38,092 nt of DNA from positions 1 through 38,092 of the forward strand of contig DYLF01000019.1 of assembly GCA_020722205.1 (NCBI GenBank), in the 5' to 3' direction. The DNA comes from Desulfobacca acetoxidans. Lineage in GTDB: Bacteria; Desulfobacterota; Desulfobaccia; Desulfobaccales; 0-14-0-80-60-11. The first letter of the stretch is position 1. Every line of letters starts with the position of its first letter. Made by a program: the position numbers and the translations under genes. The notes under the pieces are model-generated. The model searched no databases. It was not told the origin of the DNA and saw only the letters and a program-made list of their open reading frames with translations. Below, in pieces: positions 31,498 to 38,092 of this stretch.

Positions 31498-32829
31498 TTA
31501 TTGCCGACGTCGGCGCTTTTTCAGGAAAAGCCTCAGAGGGGCATGGGGGAGGTCAAGCCCGGCGCGCAGTTGTTTTACCAGATAACGCCGGTAAGACTCG
31601 GGGATCGCCTGGGGATGGTTCACGACAGCCACAAAAGTGGGGGGGTGAATGTCGGCCTGGGTGACGAAAAATAATTTCACCGGTCGGCCGCGGTACAGGG
31701 GAGGCGGCGTCCGCCGGAGGATGTCCTGACAGAGCTGGTTGAGTTCGCCGGTCCCCACCCGGCGGCCGCTCTGGGCGTAAACTTCATCCAGCAGAGCAAA
31801 GATGCGGCTCAGGTTATAGCCGGTCAAGACCGACAGGGGCGCTACCGGCACATGGGGCATGAAGTCCAGGGCGGCGCTCACCGCCTCCAAAATCCTTTTG
31901 CCCGCCGCGGCCTCTTTGGGGAGCAGATCCCATTTGTTGAGGCCGATGACGCAGCCCTTGCCCTTGTCCGCCACCAGGCCGGCCAAGCGCAGGTCCTGGA
32001 GGGTAACCCCCTCCCGGGCGTCCAGGAGCAAGAGCGCCACCGCCGCCCGCTCCAGGGCCTTGATGGCTTTGAGCACCATATATTTTTCCAGACCCGGGGC
32101 GATAAGGCTGCGCCGCCGGAGGCCCGCGGTATCGATGAAGAGATAATCCCGCCCCTGCCAGGTAAGCGGCGTGTCGATAGCATCCCGGGTGGTGCCCGGT
32201 TGAGGACTGACAATAAGGCGCTCTTCCCCCATTACCCGGTTGATAAAGGAGGACTTCCCCACATTGGGCCGGCCGATCACCGCCACCCTGAGGCCATGAG
32301 GCGGGACGGCCGCCTCTGAGGGTGGGGGCAGGATGTTCCGCAGGGCTGCCAGGAGGTTTCCCAGACCGAGCCGGTGGGCGGCGGAGACCGGGTACAGAGG
32401 TGCCAGTCCGAAGCGATAAAACTCGCTGAGATGTTCTTCCCGGCCGGGGTGATCGATCTTGTTCACCACCAGCAGCAAGGGCTTGCCCTTGCTCCGCAGA
32501 TAGTCCACCACCTCGTCATCCCCGGGTTGGGGGCCGACTTTGCCGTCCATGACCAAGAGGACGGCGTCGGCCTCAGCCACCGCCACCTGAGCCTGGCGCC
32601 GCACCAGTCGGCCCAACTCGTCTTCACCGCCCACCAGACCGCCGGTGTCCACCAACAGAAAGGCGTGCTCCTCAGAGATGACCCGGCCGTAGTGGCGATC
32701 CCGGGTGACTCCGGGGGCATCGTCCACCAGGGCCTGGGCAGAGCGGGTCAGACTGTTGAACAGGGTGGACTTGCCCACATTGGCCCGGCCGATGATGGCC
32801 ACCAAAGGGAGGGGGGACGGGGGGGGCAT
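31498..32829 (-). CDS. der: Ribosome-assembly GTPase Der (EngA)
   Basis: 443 residues, full length. Acts in assembly of the 50S subunit. Two tandem GTPase domains, each with its P-loop (GRANVGKST, about 14-22; GRPNVGKSS, about 186-194) and NKxD-type motif (NKID, NKWD). A C-terminal KH-like domain follows (about 360-430: PPPLYRGRPVKLFFVTQADIHPPTFVAVVNHP...) with a basic tail KKRRRRQ. The ATG at 32829 gives the usual start. Confidence 0.98.
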   Translation of the reverse strand: MPPPSPLPLVAIIGRANVGKSTLFNSLTRSAQALVDDAPGVTRDRHYGRVISEEHAFLLVDTGGLVGGEDELGRLVRRQAQVAVAEADAVLLVMDGKVGPQPGDDEVVDYLRSKGKPLLLVVNKIDHPGREEHLSEFYRFGLAPLYPVSAAHRLGLGNLLAALRNILPPPSEAAVPPHGLRVAVIGRPNVGKSSFINRVMGEERLIVSPQPGTTRDAIDTPLTWQGRDYLFIDTAGLRRRSLIAPGLEKYMVLKAIKALERAAVALLLLDAREGVTLQDLRLAGLVADKGKGCVIGLNKWDLLPKEAAAGKRILEAVSAALDFMPHVPVAPLSVLTGYNLSRIFALLDEVYAQSGRRVGTGELNQLCQDILRRTPPPLYRGRPVKLFFVTQADIHPPTFVAVVNHPQAIPESYRRYLVKQLRAGLDLPHAPLRLFLKKRRRRQ

Positions 32830-32830
32830 C

Positions 32831-32870
32831 AGTGACCAGTTTTCAGTGATCAGTAAGCAGTTAATAATCA
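32831..32870. repeat. Short CAGT-type repeats between der and the protease genes
   Basis: CAGTGA/CAGTAA units repeat three times (CAGTGACC, CAGTGATC, CAGTAAGC) in the spacer ahead of der. The rest of the 129-base spacer shows nothing else. These look like the interspersed spacer repeats of some genomes. Confidence 0.35.
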
Positions 32871-32958
32871 GGCGTTAGCTACAGACCAAGCTTTTAGAAG
32901 AATCGGGATTTGCTAACTTCAAACCTCTGACCTCGACCCCCCACCGCCAACCTCTTTC

Positions 32959-34410
32959 TCAGTGACCGGCCCCCCTTTTCTGGGCCAGGTTTTTAGGAGG
33001 CCAGTGGCGGAGGACTTCCAAGGCCTTTTTCAGCACGGGGTCCCGATCCAGTTCGGCCTTGGCGACCGGTTGGTCCCAGGGCTTGTCCGTCAGCAACTCT
33101 CCCCGCATGTGTCGGGTCAAGGCCTCATCCCGTAGCTTCTCTCTGGTTTTGTCAGCGGGGAGGTCTGGTTCCTTCACCTCTAGGTCCGGAACGATGCCCT
33201 TCTCCTGAATGGTCTGGCCGCTGGGGGTGTAATACAGGGCGGTGGTGAGGCGCAGGGCGGAGCCGTCTTCCAAAGGGATGATAGTCTGCACCGAGCCCTT
33301 GCCGAAACTCTTCGTTCCCAGGATCAGGGCCCGTTTTTGATCTTTCAGGGCCCCGGCGACAATTTCCGAAGCCGAGGCGCTGCCTTCGTTGATCAACACC
33401 ACCAGGGGGAAAGGCGGTTCCCCGGGTTGCCCCTGTCCGGCGTAAAAGCGCATGTTCTGCTGCGGGGTCCGCCCCTGGGTATAGACGATCAGCCCCTTAT
33501 CGAGAAACTCATCCGCCACCTGGATGGCCTGTTCCAAGAGCCCGCCGGGGTCGTTGCGCAGGTCCAGGACCAAACCCTTGAAGTTGGGGAGGCGCTGCCG
33601 CATCTTTTTCAGATAAGCCTTGACGTCGCGATCCGTCTGGTCCTGGAAGTTCACCACCCGGATATAACCGAAGCCGCCGTCCAACACCCTGGCCTTGACG
33701 CTGATTATCGGAATGACTTCCCGCACGATGGTGAAATCCTGGGGCTTGGTAAAGCCCTCCCGGTTGATGGTCAGTGTCACCTTGGAACCCTTGGGACCGC
33801 GGATGGTCTTGACGGCATCCATGAGAGACATGCTCTTGGTGGGGGCGCCATTGATTCTGATGATCTGGTCGCCGGCTCTCAGCCCGGCCCGAAAGGCGGG
33901 TGTGCCCTCGATGGGGGCCACCACGGTCAGCACCCGGTCTTTCAGGGCGATTTCAATACCGATGCCGCTGAACTTGCCTTTGGTCTCAATCTGCAACTCC
34001 CGAAACTCGTCCGGGGGCATAAAGGAAGAATGAGGATCCAGGGTGCCGACGATGCCCTGAATGGAGCCATAGATCAAATCCTTGACGGGTTTGAGCTCTA
34101 CGTAATTATGCTCCACGAGAGCCAGCGCCTGGGCAAAAACCGCCAGAGGCTCATCGCCGGGCGAGGCGTATGCCGCCTGTGGAATCAGCAGGGAGCCATG
34201 AGCCCCCGGCAGCGGGGAAGAGGCGGAATAAGCGGGGTCGCAAAAGCTAAGGTGAACCAGCCCTGCCAAAAGGGAAATAGTCAACACTACTGCCCCTAAG
34301 AGCCGGCTCCTCAATCTGTTCGGCCACCTTTGCCCACAGAGCTTGACCCTGGGGGAGGGGCGGCGGTGGGTCCTTATCTGAAACGCTCGCACTTGCCTGC
34401 TGTCCTTCAT
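32959..34410 (-). CDS. ctpA: C-terminal processing protease, S41 family (active)
   Basis: 483 residues. A membrane segment near 36-54 anchors it, active domain in the periplasm. A PDZ domain (about 145-220: GIGIEIALKDRVLTVVAPIEGTP...) selects substrates. The catalytic dyad is present: Ser346 in NEGSASASE and Lys371 in TKSFGKGSVQ, 25 residues apart as in E. coli Tsp (Ser430, Lys455). LDLRNDPGG is the typical loop before it. It trims C-terminal tails of envelope proteins. A paralogue with a dead active site lies just upstream on the same strand, 48 bases apart. Confidence 0.94.
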   Translation of the reverse strand: MKDSRQVRAFQIRTHRRPSPRVKLCGQRWPNRLRSRLLGAVVLTISLLAGLVHLSFCDPAYSASSPLPGAHGSLLIPQAAYASPGDEPLAVFAQALALVEHNYVELKPVKDLIYGSIQGIVGTLDPHSSFMPPDEFRELQIETKGKFSGIGIEIALKDRVLTVVAPIEGTPAFRAGLRAGDQIIRINGAPTKSMSLMDAVKTIRGPKGSKVTLTINREGFTKPQDFTIVREVIPIISVKARVLDGGFGYIRVVNFQDQTDRDVKAYLKKMRQRLPNFKGLVLDLRNDPGGLLEQAIQVADEFLDKGLIVYTQGRTPQQNMRFYAGQGQPGEPPFPLVVLINEGSASASEIVAGALKDQKRALILGTKSFGKGSVQTIIPLEDGSALRLTTALYYTPSGQTIQEKGIVPDLEVKEPDLPADKTREKLRDEALTRHMRGELLTDKPWDQPVAKAELDRDPVLKKALEVLRHWPPKNLAQKRGAGH

Positions 34411-34434
34411 GTTTCCTGCTGTCCTATTTTCACG

Positions 34435-34460
34435 TTCTCACGGCTTACGGCTTACGGCTC
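34435..34460. repeat. Tandem CGGCTTA repeat at the end of the pseudoprotease gene
   Basis: Three near-identical 7-base units (CGGCTTA, CGGCTTA, CGGCTCA) beginning near 34440 in the short spacer. The repeat supplies the stop codon of the pseudoprotease (34459-34461). Simple spacer repeat; function unknown. Confidence 0.5.
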
Positions 34461-35724
34461 ATGACTTGTCAGCCACTTGCGGCGGTTTGCCTTTTTTCAG
34501 TACTTCCAAGGCCTGGGTGACCCAGGGGTCCATTTCCGGTGGCTGCCCGGTGATCTGAACCGCTTCCGGGCCAGGTTTGACTCCGGCCACCTCGGGTTCC
34601 AGACCCTTGCCGGTGATCTTCTGGCCGTTGGGGGTATAACAGTGGGCCACGGTCATGAGCAGGGCGGAGCCGTCTTTCAGGGGCAGCGTCCTCGTGATGC
34701 CGCACAAACCGAAGGTCTTCGCCCCCAGCAGCACCGCGGCCTGATGATTCTGCAAGGCGCCGGCCACGATCTCCGCAGCGCGGGCTGTGCCCTGATCCAC
34801 CAGCACCACTATGGGTATGGGCTGCTTGAATACCAGATCGCTGTCTTTGCCATGATAAATCTGGGTGTTTTCCACTTGCCGGCCACGGGCGCTGGTGATC
34901 ACCTTCCCTCCCAACAGTACCGAGGCGCTGCGGATACCCTGCTCCATGGACCCCCGGGCGTTGTTCCTGAGATCCAGGATCAGCCCCACCACCGGGGCAT
35001 GGTAGCGCTTCAGTTTCCGGAGGGCATCGCTCAATTCGGCGGGAGTGTCGTCATGAAACACCGGTATCCGCACATAGGCCACAGAGCCTTTAAGCATGCG
35101 GCTGGTGATGTGGCCCGGGGGAAGAGGTTCCAAAGTCACAGTCAGCTCAAGGGGTTTGATCTGAGAATTGCGCAACACATGGAGTTTCAGGGCGGTGCCG
35201 GGGGCACCCTGAAATTTGCGCAAGCCCTCCTGGGTGGTGAGATTGCGCTGCAATTGGCCGTTGATCTTCAGGATGTGGTCGCCGGGCTTCAGGTCGGCCC
35301 GGGCAGCGGGGCTGCCGTCAACCACCGACACCACCGTGAGTAAGTTATCCTTGACCACCAGTTCCAGACCGGCTTCGGCCTCCGGCCTCTTGGCACCGCT
35401 GTTCCACTCTTTGTACTCCTGGGGAGTCAGAAAGGAGGAGTCCGGGTCCAAAGCATGCATCATGCCCCTCAGCGCCCCCTGAATCATTTCCCCCTCGTCT
35501 TTCTGCCAGACATATTTCCGGTTGATCTCGTGAAGAGTTTCCGTGATCAGACGCAGGGCGTCATAATTCGAAGAGGAGGCGGAGGCTGGCGGAGAGGGGC
35601 CGCCGACCCACCAAAACAGGCCGCACAACACCAGGACGGCAAACCTCACCCGGCCGCCTCTGCGCCGCGCTAACCACTCTGACCGAGAATTTTGCCTTAT
35701 CAACATTTTACGCTCAAAGTTCAT
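34459..35724 (-). CDS. S41-family pseudoprotease (catalytic residues lost)
   Basis: 421 residues with a membrane segment or signal anchor near 27-42. The S41/Ctp layout is complete: an N-terminal helical part, PDZ domain (about 115-200, GSPAARADLKPGDHILKINGQ) and protease core. The active site is changed: where CtpA has GSASASE this has GTARAAE (Arg315 for Ser), and GxxSFGKG is AKTFGLCG (Leu340 for Lys), 25 residues apart as in the active enzyme. DPGG is NARG. It can hardly be a protease; a regulatory, substrate-holding or scaffolding role for the adjacent active CtpA is likely. It was probably made by duplication. Confidence 0.9.
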   Translation of the reverse strand: MNFERKMLIRQNSRSEWLARRRGGRVRFAVLVLCGLFWWVGGPSPPASASSSNYDALRLITETLHEINRKYVWQKDEGEMIQGALRGMMHALDPDSSFLTPQEYKEWNSGAKRPEAEAGLELVVKDNLLTVVSVVDGSPAARADLKPGDHILKINGQLQRNLTTQEGLRKFQGAPGTALKLHVLRNSQIKPLELTVTLEPLPPGHITSRMLKGSVAYVRIPVFHDDTPAELSDALRKLKRYHAPVVGLILDLRNNARGSMEQGIRSASVLLGGKVITSARGRQVENTQIYHGKDSDLVFKQPIPIVVLVDQGTARAAEIVAGALQNHQAAVLLGAKTFGLCGITRTLPLKDGSALLMTVAHCYTPNGQKITGKGLEPEVAGVKPGPEAVQITGQPPEMDPWVTQALEVLKKGKPPQVADKS

Positions 35725-35808
35725 GGCTGGTCTGCAGGAAAACTCAGGGGTTTGTCTGCAGATTACGCAAGTTACTAAATATTCAATATAATCTGTGAAA
35801 TCTGTGCC

Positions 35809-36768
35809 TTATTTTCTCTCTTTTTTCCGCCCCACCGCCTTTAAGGCGGCCTTTTTGATATCATCGGGATTAAGGCCGAAATGCTTCAGCAGATTTTCCG
35901 CTTTGCCCGACAGGCCAAAGACATCCCGGATGCCGATGCGCTGCAAGGGGACCGGGAAAAATTCGGTCAACACCTCGCTGATGGCGCTGCCCAAGCCGCC
36001 GATGGTCATATGTTCTTCGGCGGACACCAAGGCGCCGGTGAGGCGCGCCGATTCCACCACCAGCTCCCAGTCCAAAGGTTTGATACAGGAGAGATTAAGC
36101 ACCCGGGCGGCAATGCCTTCGGCTGCCAATAAATCGGCGGCCGCCAGGCAATGGTGCACCATGAGACCACAGCCGGCCAGGGTGACGTCTTGGCCCTCCC
36201 GCAACACCTGTCCCCGCCCCAAAATAAAATGGTAGGTATCGTTATCAAAAAGCACCGGGAAGGGTTGGCGGGAGGTGCGGATATAGACCGGCCCGCGATA
36301 GGCTGCGGCCCAACGCACCATGGCCCGGGTCTCCACCCCGTCGGCCGGCACCAACACCACCATATTGGGGAGCACCCGCATCAGAGCCAGGTCTTCAATG
36401 CCCTGATGGGAGCCGCCGTCCTCTCCCACCGTGACGCCGCCGTGGCTGGCGACGATCTTGACGTTGAGATCCCCATAAGCAATGCTCTGGCGGATCTGCT
36501 CCCAGGCCCGGCCGGTGGCAAAGATGGCAAAGGTGCTGGCGAAGGGGATTTTGCCGGCCACCGCCAAGCCGGCGGCCGTACCCATCATGTCCTGTTCGGC
36601 AATGCCCATGTTGAAGAAACGGTCGGGAAAGGCCCGGGCAAAAAAATGCGTCTGGGTGGAACCGGACAGATCCGCGTCCAGCACCACGATCTCCGGGTTC
36701 TCCCGCCCCAGTTGCGCCAATATCTTGCCGTATTCTACGCGCGTGCTCTGCTTCTCAGCGCCGTTCAT
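35809..36768 (-). CDS. Transketolase, C-terminal subunit
   Basis: 319 residues. The pyrimidine-binding and C-terminal domains of a split transketolase: STRVEYGKILAQLGRENPEIVVLDADLSGSTQT, FFNMGIAEQDMMGTAAGLAV (the catalytic Glu in GIAEQ), ASHGGVTVGEDGGSHQGIEDLALMR. In the pentose phosphate pathway it moves two-carbon units, using thiamine diphosphate, and needs the other half encoded just upstream. The gap to the N-terminal half is 46 bases. Confidence 0.95.
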   Translation of the reverse strand: MNGAEKQSTRVEYGKILAQLGRENPEIVVLDADLSGSTQTHFFARAFPDRFFNMGIAEQDMMGTAAGLAVAGKIPFASTFAIFATGRAWEQIRQSIAYGDLNVKIVASHGGVTVGEDGGSHQGIEDLALMRVLPNMVVLVPADGVETRAMVRWAAAYRGPVYIRTSRQPFPVLFDNDTYHFILGRGQVLREGQDVTLAGCGLMVHHCLAAADLLAAEGIAARVLNLSCIKPLDWELVVESARLTGALVSAEEHMTIGGLGSAISEVLTEFFPVPLQRIGIRDVFGLSGKAENLLKHFGLNPDDIKKAALKAVGRKKERK

Positions 36769-36814
36769 TGGTTAGCTCTTGGGCTCTGACAGGAATTCTT
36801 CCGATTCACCGCTT

Positions 36815-37654
36815 TCAGACCTCGCCCAACTCCCGCTTGGCCTGTTCGTATTCCTCCTGGGTGGGTGCCACGCCGTGATATTTGACCTGGTCTTCAAAGA
36901 TGGCTACCCCCTTGCCCTTGATGGTGTGGGCGATGATGATGCTGGGCTGGCCGGTGAAATATCGGCAGGCCTGGAAGGCTTCCAACAGCTCCGGGAAGCT
37001 GTGGCCGTTCACCTGCATGGTGTGCCAGCCGAAGGCCTCCCATTTGGCCACCAGGGGCTCGATGCTCATGACGTCCCAGGTGCGGCCGTCGATTTGCAGG
37101 CGGTTGCGGTCCAGGATGGCCACCAGGTTGTCCACCTTATAGTGGGCGGCGGCCATGGCGGCCTCCCAGACCTGGCCTTCCTGCACTTCACCGTCCCCCA
37201 GCAGGGTATAGACCCGCTGCCCGGCCCCGTTCAGACGCACTCCCAGGGCAATGCCGGTGGCCACCGAGAGGCCCTGGCCCAGGGAGCCGGTGGAAATCTC
37301 CACCCCCGGGGTGGAGAGAGCGCAAGGGTGGCCCTGCAGATGGCTCCCGAAACTGCGCAGGCGGTTGAGATCTTCCCGGGGGAAAAAGCCCAACCGCGCC
37401 AACACGGCGTAGAGGGCCGGGGCCGCATGGCCCTTGGAAAGGATAAAATAATCCCGTTGCGGCCAAAGAGGATCACCGGGTTTGAGACGCATGACCCCAA
37501 AAAACAAGGCCACCAGGATATCCGTCGCCGACAGCGATCCCCCGGTGTGCCCGGATTTGGCGTGATACAACATCTCCACTATATCCCGCCGCACCTGGCG
37601 GGCGATCTCTTTCAGTTGCAACTCGTCAGTGAGATGAGAGAATTCCTGGCTCAT
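36815..37654 (-). CDS. Transketolase, N-terminal subunit
   Basis: 279 residues from MSQEFSHL (37654); the first ATG at 37729 adds 25 residues with no family match. It is the thiamine-diphosphate-binding half: SKGHAAPALYAVLARLG, STGSLGQGLSVATGIALG and GDGEVQEGQVWEAAMAAAHY (GDGxxQEG motif binding TPP/Mg), then the flip to LVAILDRNRLQIDG. First of the two transketolase genes on this strand. Confidence 0.95.
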   Translation of the reverse strand: MSQEFSHLTDELQLKEIARQVRRDIVEMLYHAKSGHTGGSLSATDILVALFFGVMRLKPGDPLWPQRDYFILSKGHAAPALYAVLARLGFFPREDLNRLRSFGSHLQGHPCALSTPGVEISTGSLGQGLSVATGIALGVRLNGAGQRVYTLLGDGEVQEGQVWEAAMAAAHYKVDNLVAILDRNRLQIDGRTWDVMSIEPLVAKWEAFGWHTMQVNGHSFPELLEAFQACRYFTGQPSIIIAHTIKGKGVAIFEDQVKYHGVAPTQEEYEQAKRELGEV

Positions 37655-37903
37655 ACCCGCGGCCAAAAGTCGGCATTGAAAAATATCTAAACCCAGCCTC
37701 AGCACCTGGTTTTCCCAGGGCCATAGCATCTTCTTATTACATTATAGTCTTTTCCTCAAGACATTTGCAATCTCTCGTCTGGCCTGCCGGTGGGTGGTGA
37801 ACCACAAAAGTTGCACCTCCATATTTTCTTAAAAAAATGGGTGGAATTTACCTGCCTTGAATGTGTCGGCGGGTTCCCCACCATTTTCCTGAGGCAGGTA
37901 AAA
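37655..37903. other. Intergenic region with hairpin
   Basis: No gene. An inverted repeat ACCTGCCT (37850-37857) and AGGCAGGT (37892-37899) flanks about 34 bases, including GTCGGCGGG and CCCCACC, just ahead of a possible start at 37904. It could be a leader structure of the gene that begins there. Confidence 0.4.
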
Positions 37904-38092
37904 GTGATATTGACAAAGGTGGAAGAGCCCGGCCAACAGAAGGGGGATTTTCACCACCGGTTGGCTTTATCGGCCGAAGCAAATGGCCGGGCCCTTATTT
38001 TCGGACGAGCGGGGCGGTGGCTCGGCCCTGCTGGGAGGCTGCGGCCGCGGTCAAAGCGGCGTTCGGAAGAGCAGAGGTCGGCAGGGCGGCGG
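37904..38092 (+). CDS. Possible gene start, cut by window edge
   Basis: A frame open from GTG 37904 to the edge, reading MILTKVEEPGQQKGDFHHRLALSAEANG... then increasingly Arg/Gly-rich. The early residues look coding, the later ones may be low-complexity artefact. No family recognised. CAGGT precedes the GTG closely. Partial and uncertain. Confidence 0.3.
   Translation, partial: MILTKVEEPGQQKGDFHHRLALSAEANGRALIFGRAGRWLGPAGRLRPRSKRRSEEQRSAGRR

Noticed and set aside
33337-34299. Long plus-strand frame of 320 codons
   Set aside because: Antisense shadow of ctpA.
36779-37690. Long plus-strand frame of 303 codons
   Set aside because: Antisense shadow of the transketolase N-terminal subunit.

Overview
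The window is GC-rich chromosomal DNA from a bacterium with a Gram-negative envelope: lipoproteins, a PagL-like outer-membrane enzyme, and periplasmic Pst and alkaline phosphatase proteins. A desulforedoxin/rubrerythrin peroxide-defence cluster and a probable selenoprotein suggest an anaerobic Desulfobacterota (deltaproteobacterial) lineage, perhaps near Desulfobacca or Syntrophobacterales. That placement rests on gene content alone. No prophage, insertion sequence, CRISPR array, rRNA or convincing tRNA was seen.

Layout. 1-1696: 5' part of leuS (minus), running off the left edge. 1697-2470: a gene-poor stretch with a + facing hairpin/T-run. 2471-3820: secreted FecR-domain protein (minus). 4179-8421: phosphate ABC operon pstS-pstC-pstA-pstB1-pstB2 (plus), meeting a convergent alkaline phosphatase gene (8402-9979). 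10106-13682: an unknown protein, a secreted lipocalin-type hydrolase and a processive GT2 glycosyltransferase. 14104-17319: a tightly coupled four-gene redox operon: a cNMP-binding/rhodanese/MauE-like fusion, a lipoprotein, an AMIN-like secreted protein and a glutaredoxin-like protein. The last gene appears to read through UGA as selenocysteine, with a SECIS-like hairpin just downstream, and a strong terminator closes the unit. 17733-18414: promoter, long structured leader and a 3D-domain protein. 18424-19881 (minus): EF-P, a TPR protein and FtsB. 20082-22429: PagL-like enzyme, then perR, desulforedoxin, rubrerythrin and a second rubrerythrin. 22460-23179: rnc (minus). 23216-24217: a gene-poor, partly AT-rich gap. 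24218-25475: two small proteins, a thioredoxin-like protein and a flavin-oxidoreductase-type protein. 25579-26770 (minus): an FKBP-methyltransferase fusion broken by one extra base in a C5 tract. 26899-31469: a membrane protein, a DUF885 metallohydrolase, an ATP-grasp ligase and a methyltransferase. 31498-37654 (minus): Der GTPase, an active S41 protease, an S41 pseudoprotease and a split transketolase. A possible gene start lies at the right edge.

Most notable points: (1) the probable UXX-star selenoprotein whose real end lies nine bases beyond its apparent UGA stop, at the end of a membrane redox operon; (2) two PstB ATPases with complementary defects, predicted to pair into one canonical and one degenerate ATP site; (3) a dead S41 protease paralogue next to an active one; (4) the broken FKBP-methyltransferase fusion; (5) a promoter-driven structured leader of about 270 nt before the 3D-domain gene. 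The PHO genes form one functional block (uptake plus phosphate release), and perR to rubrerythrin form an autoregulated peroxide-defence block.
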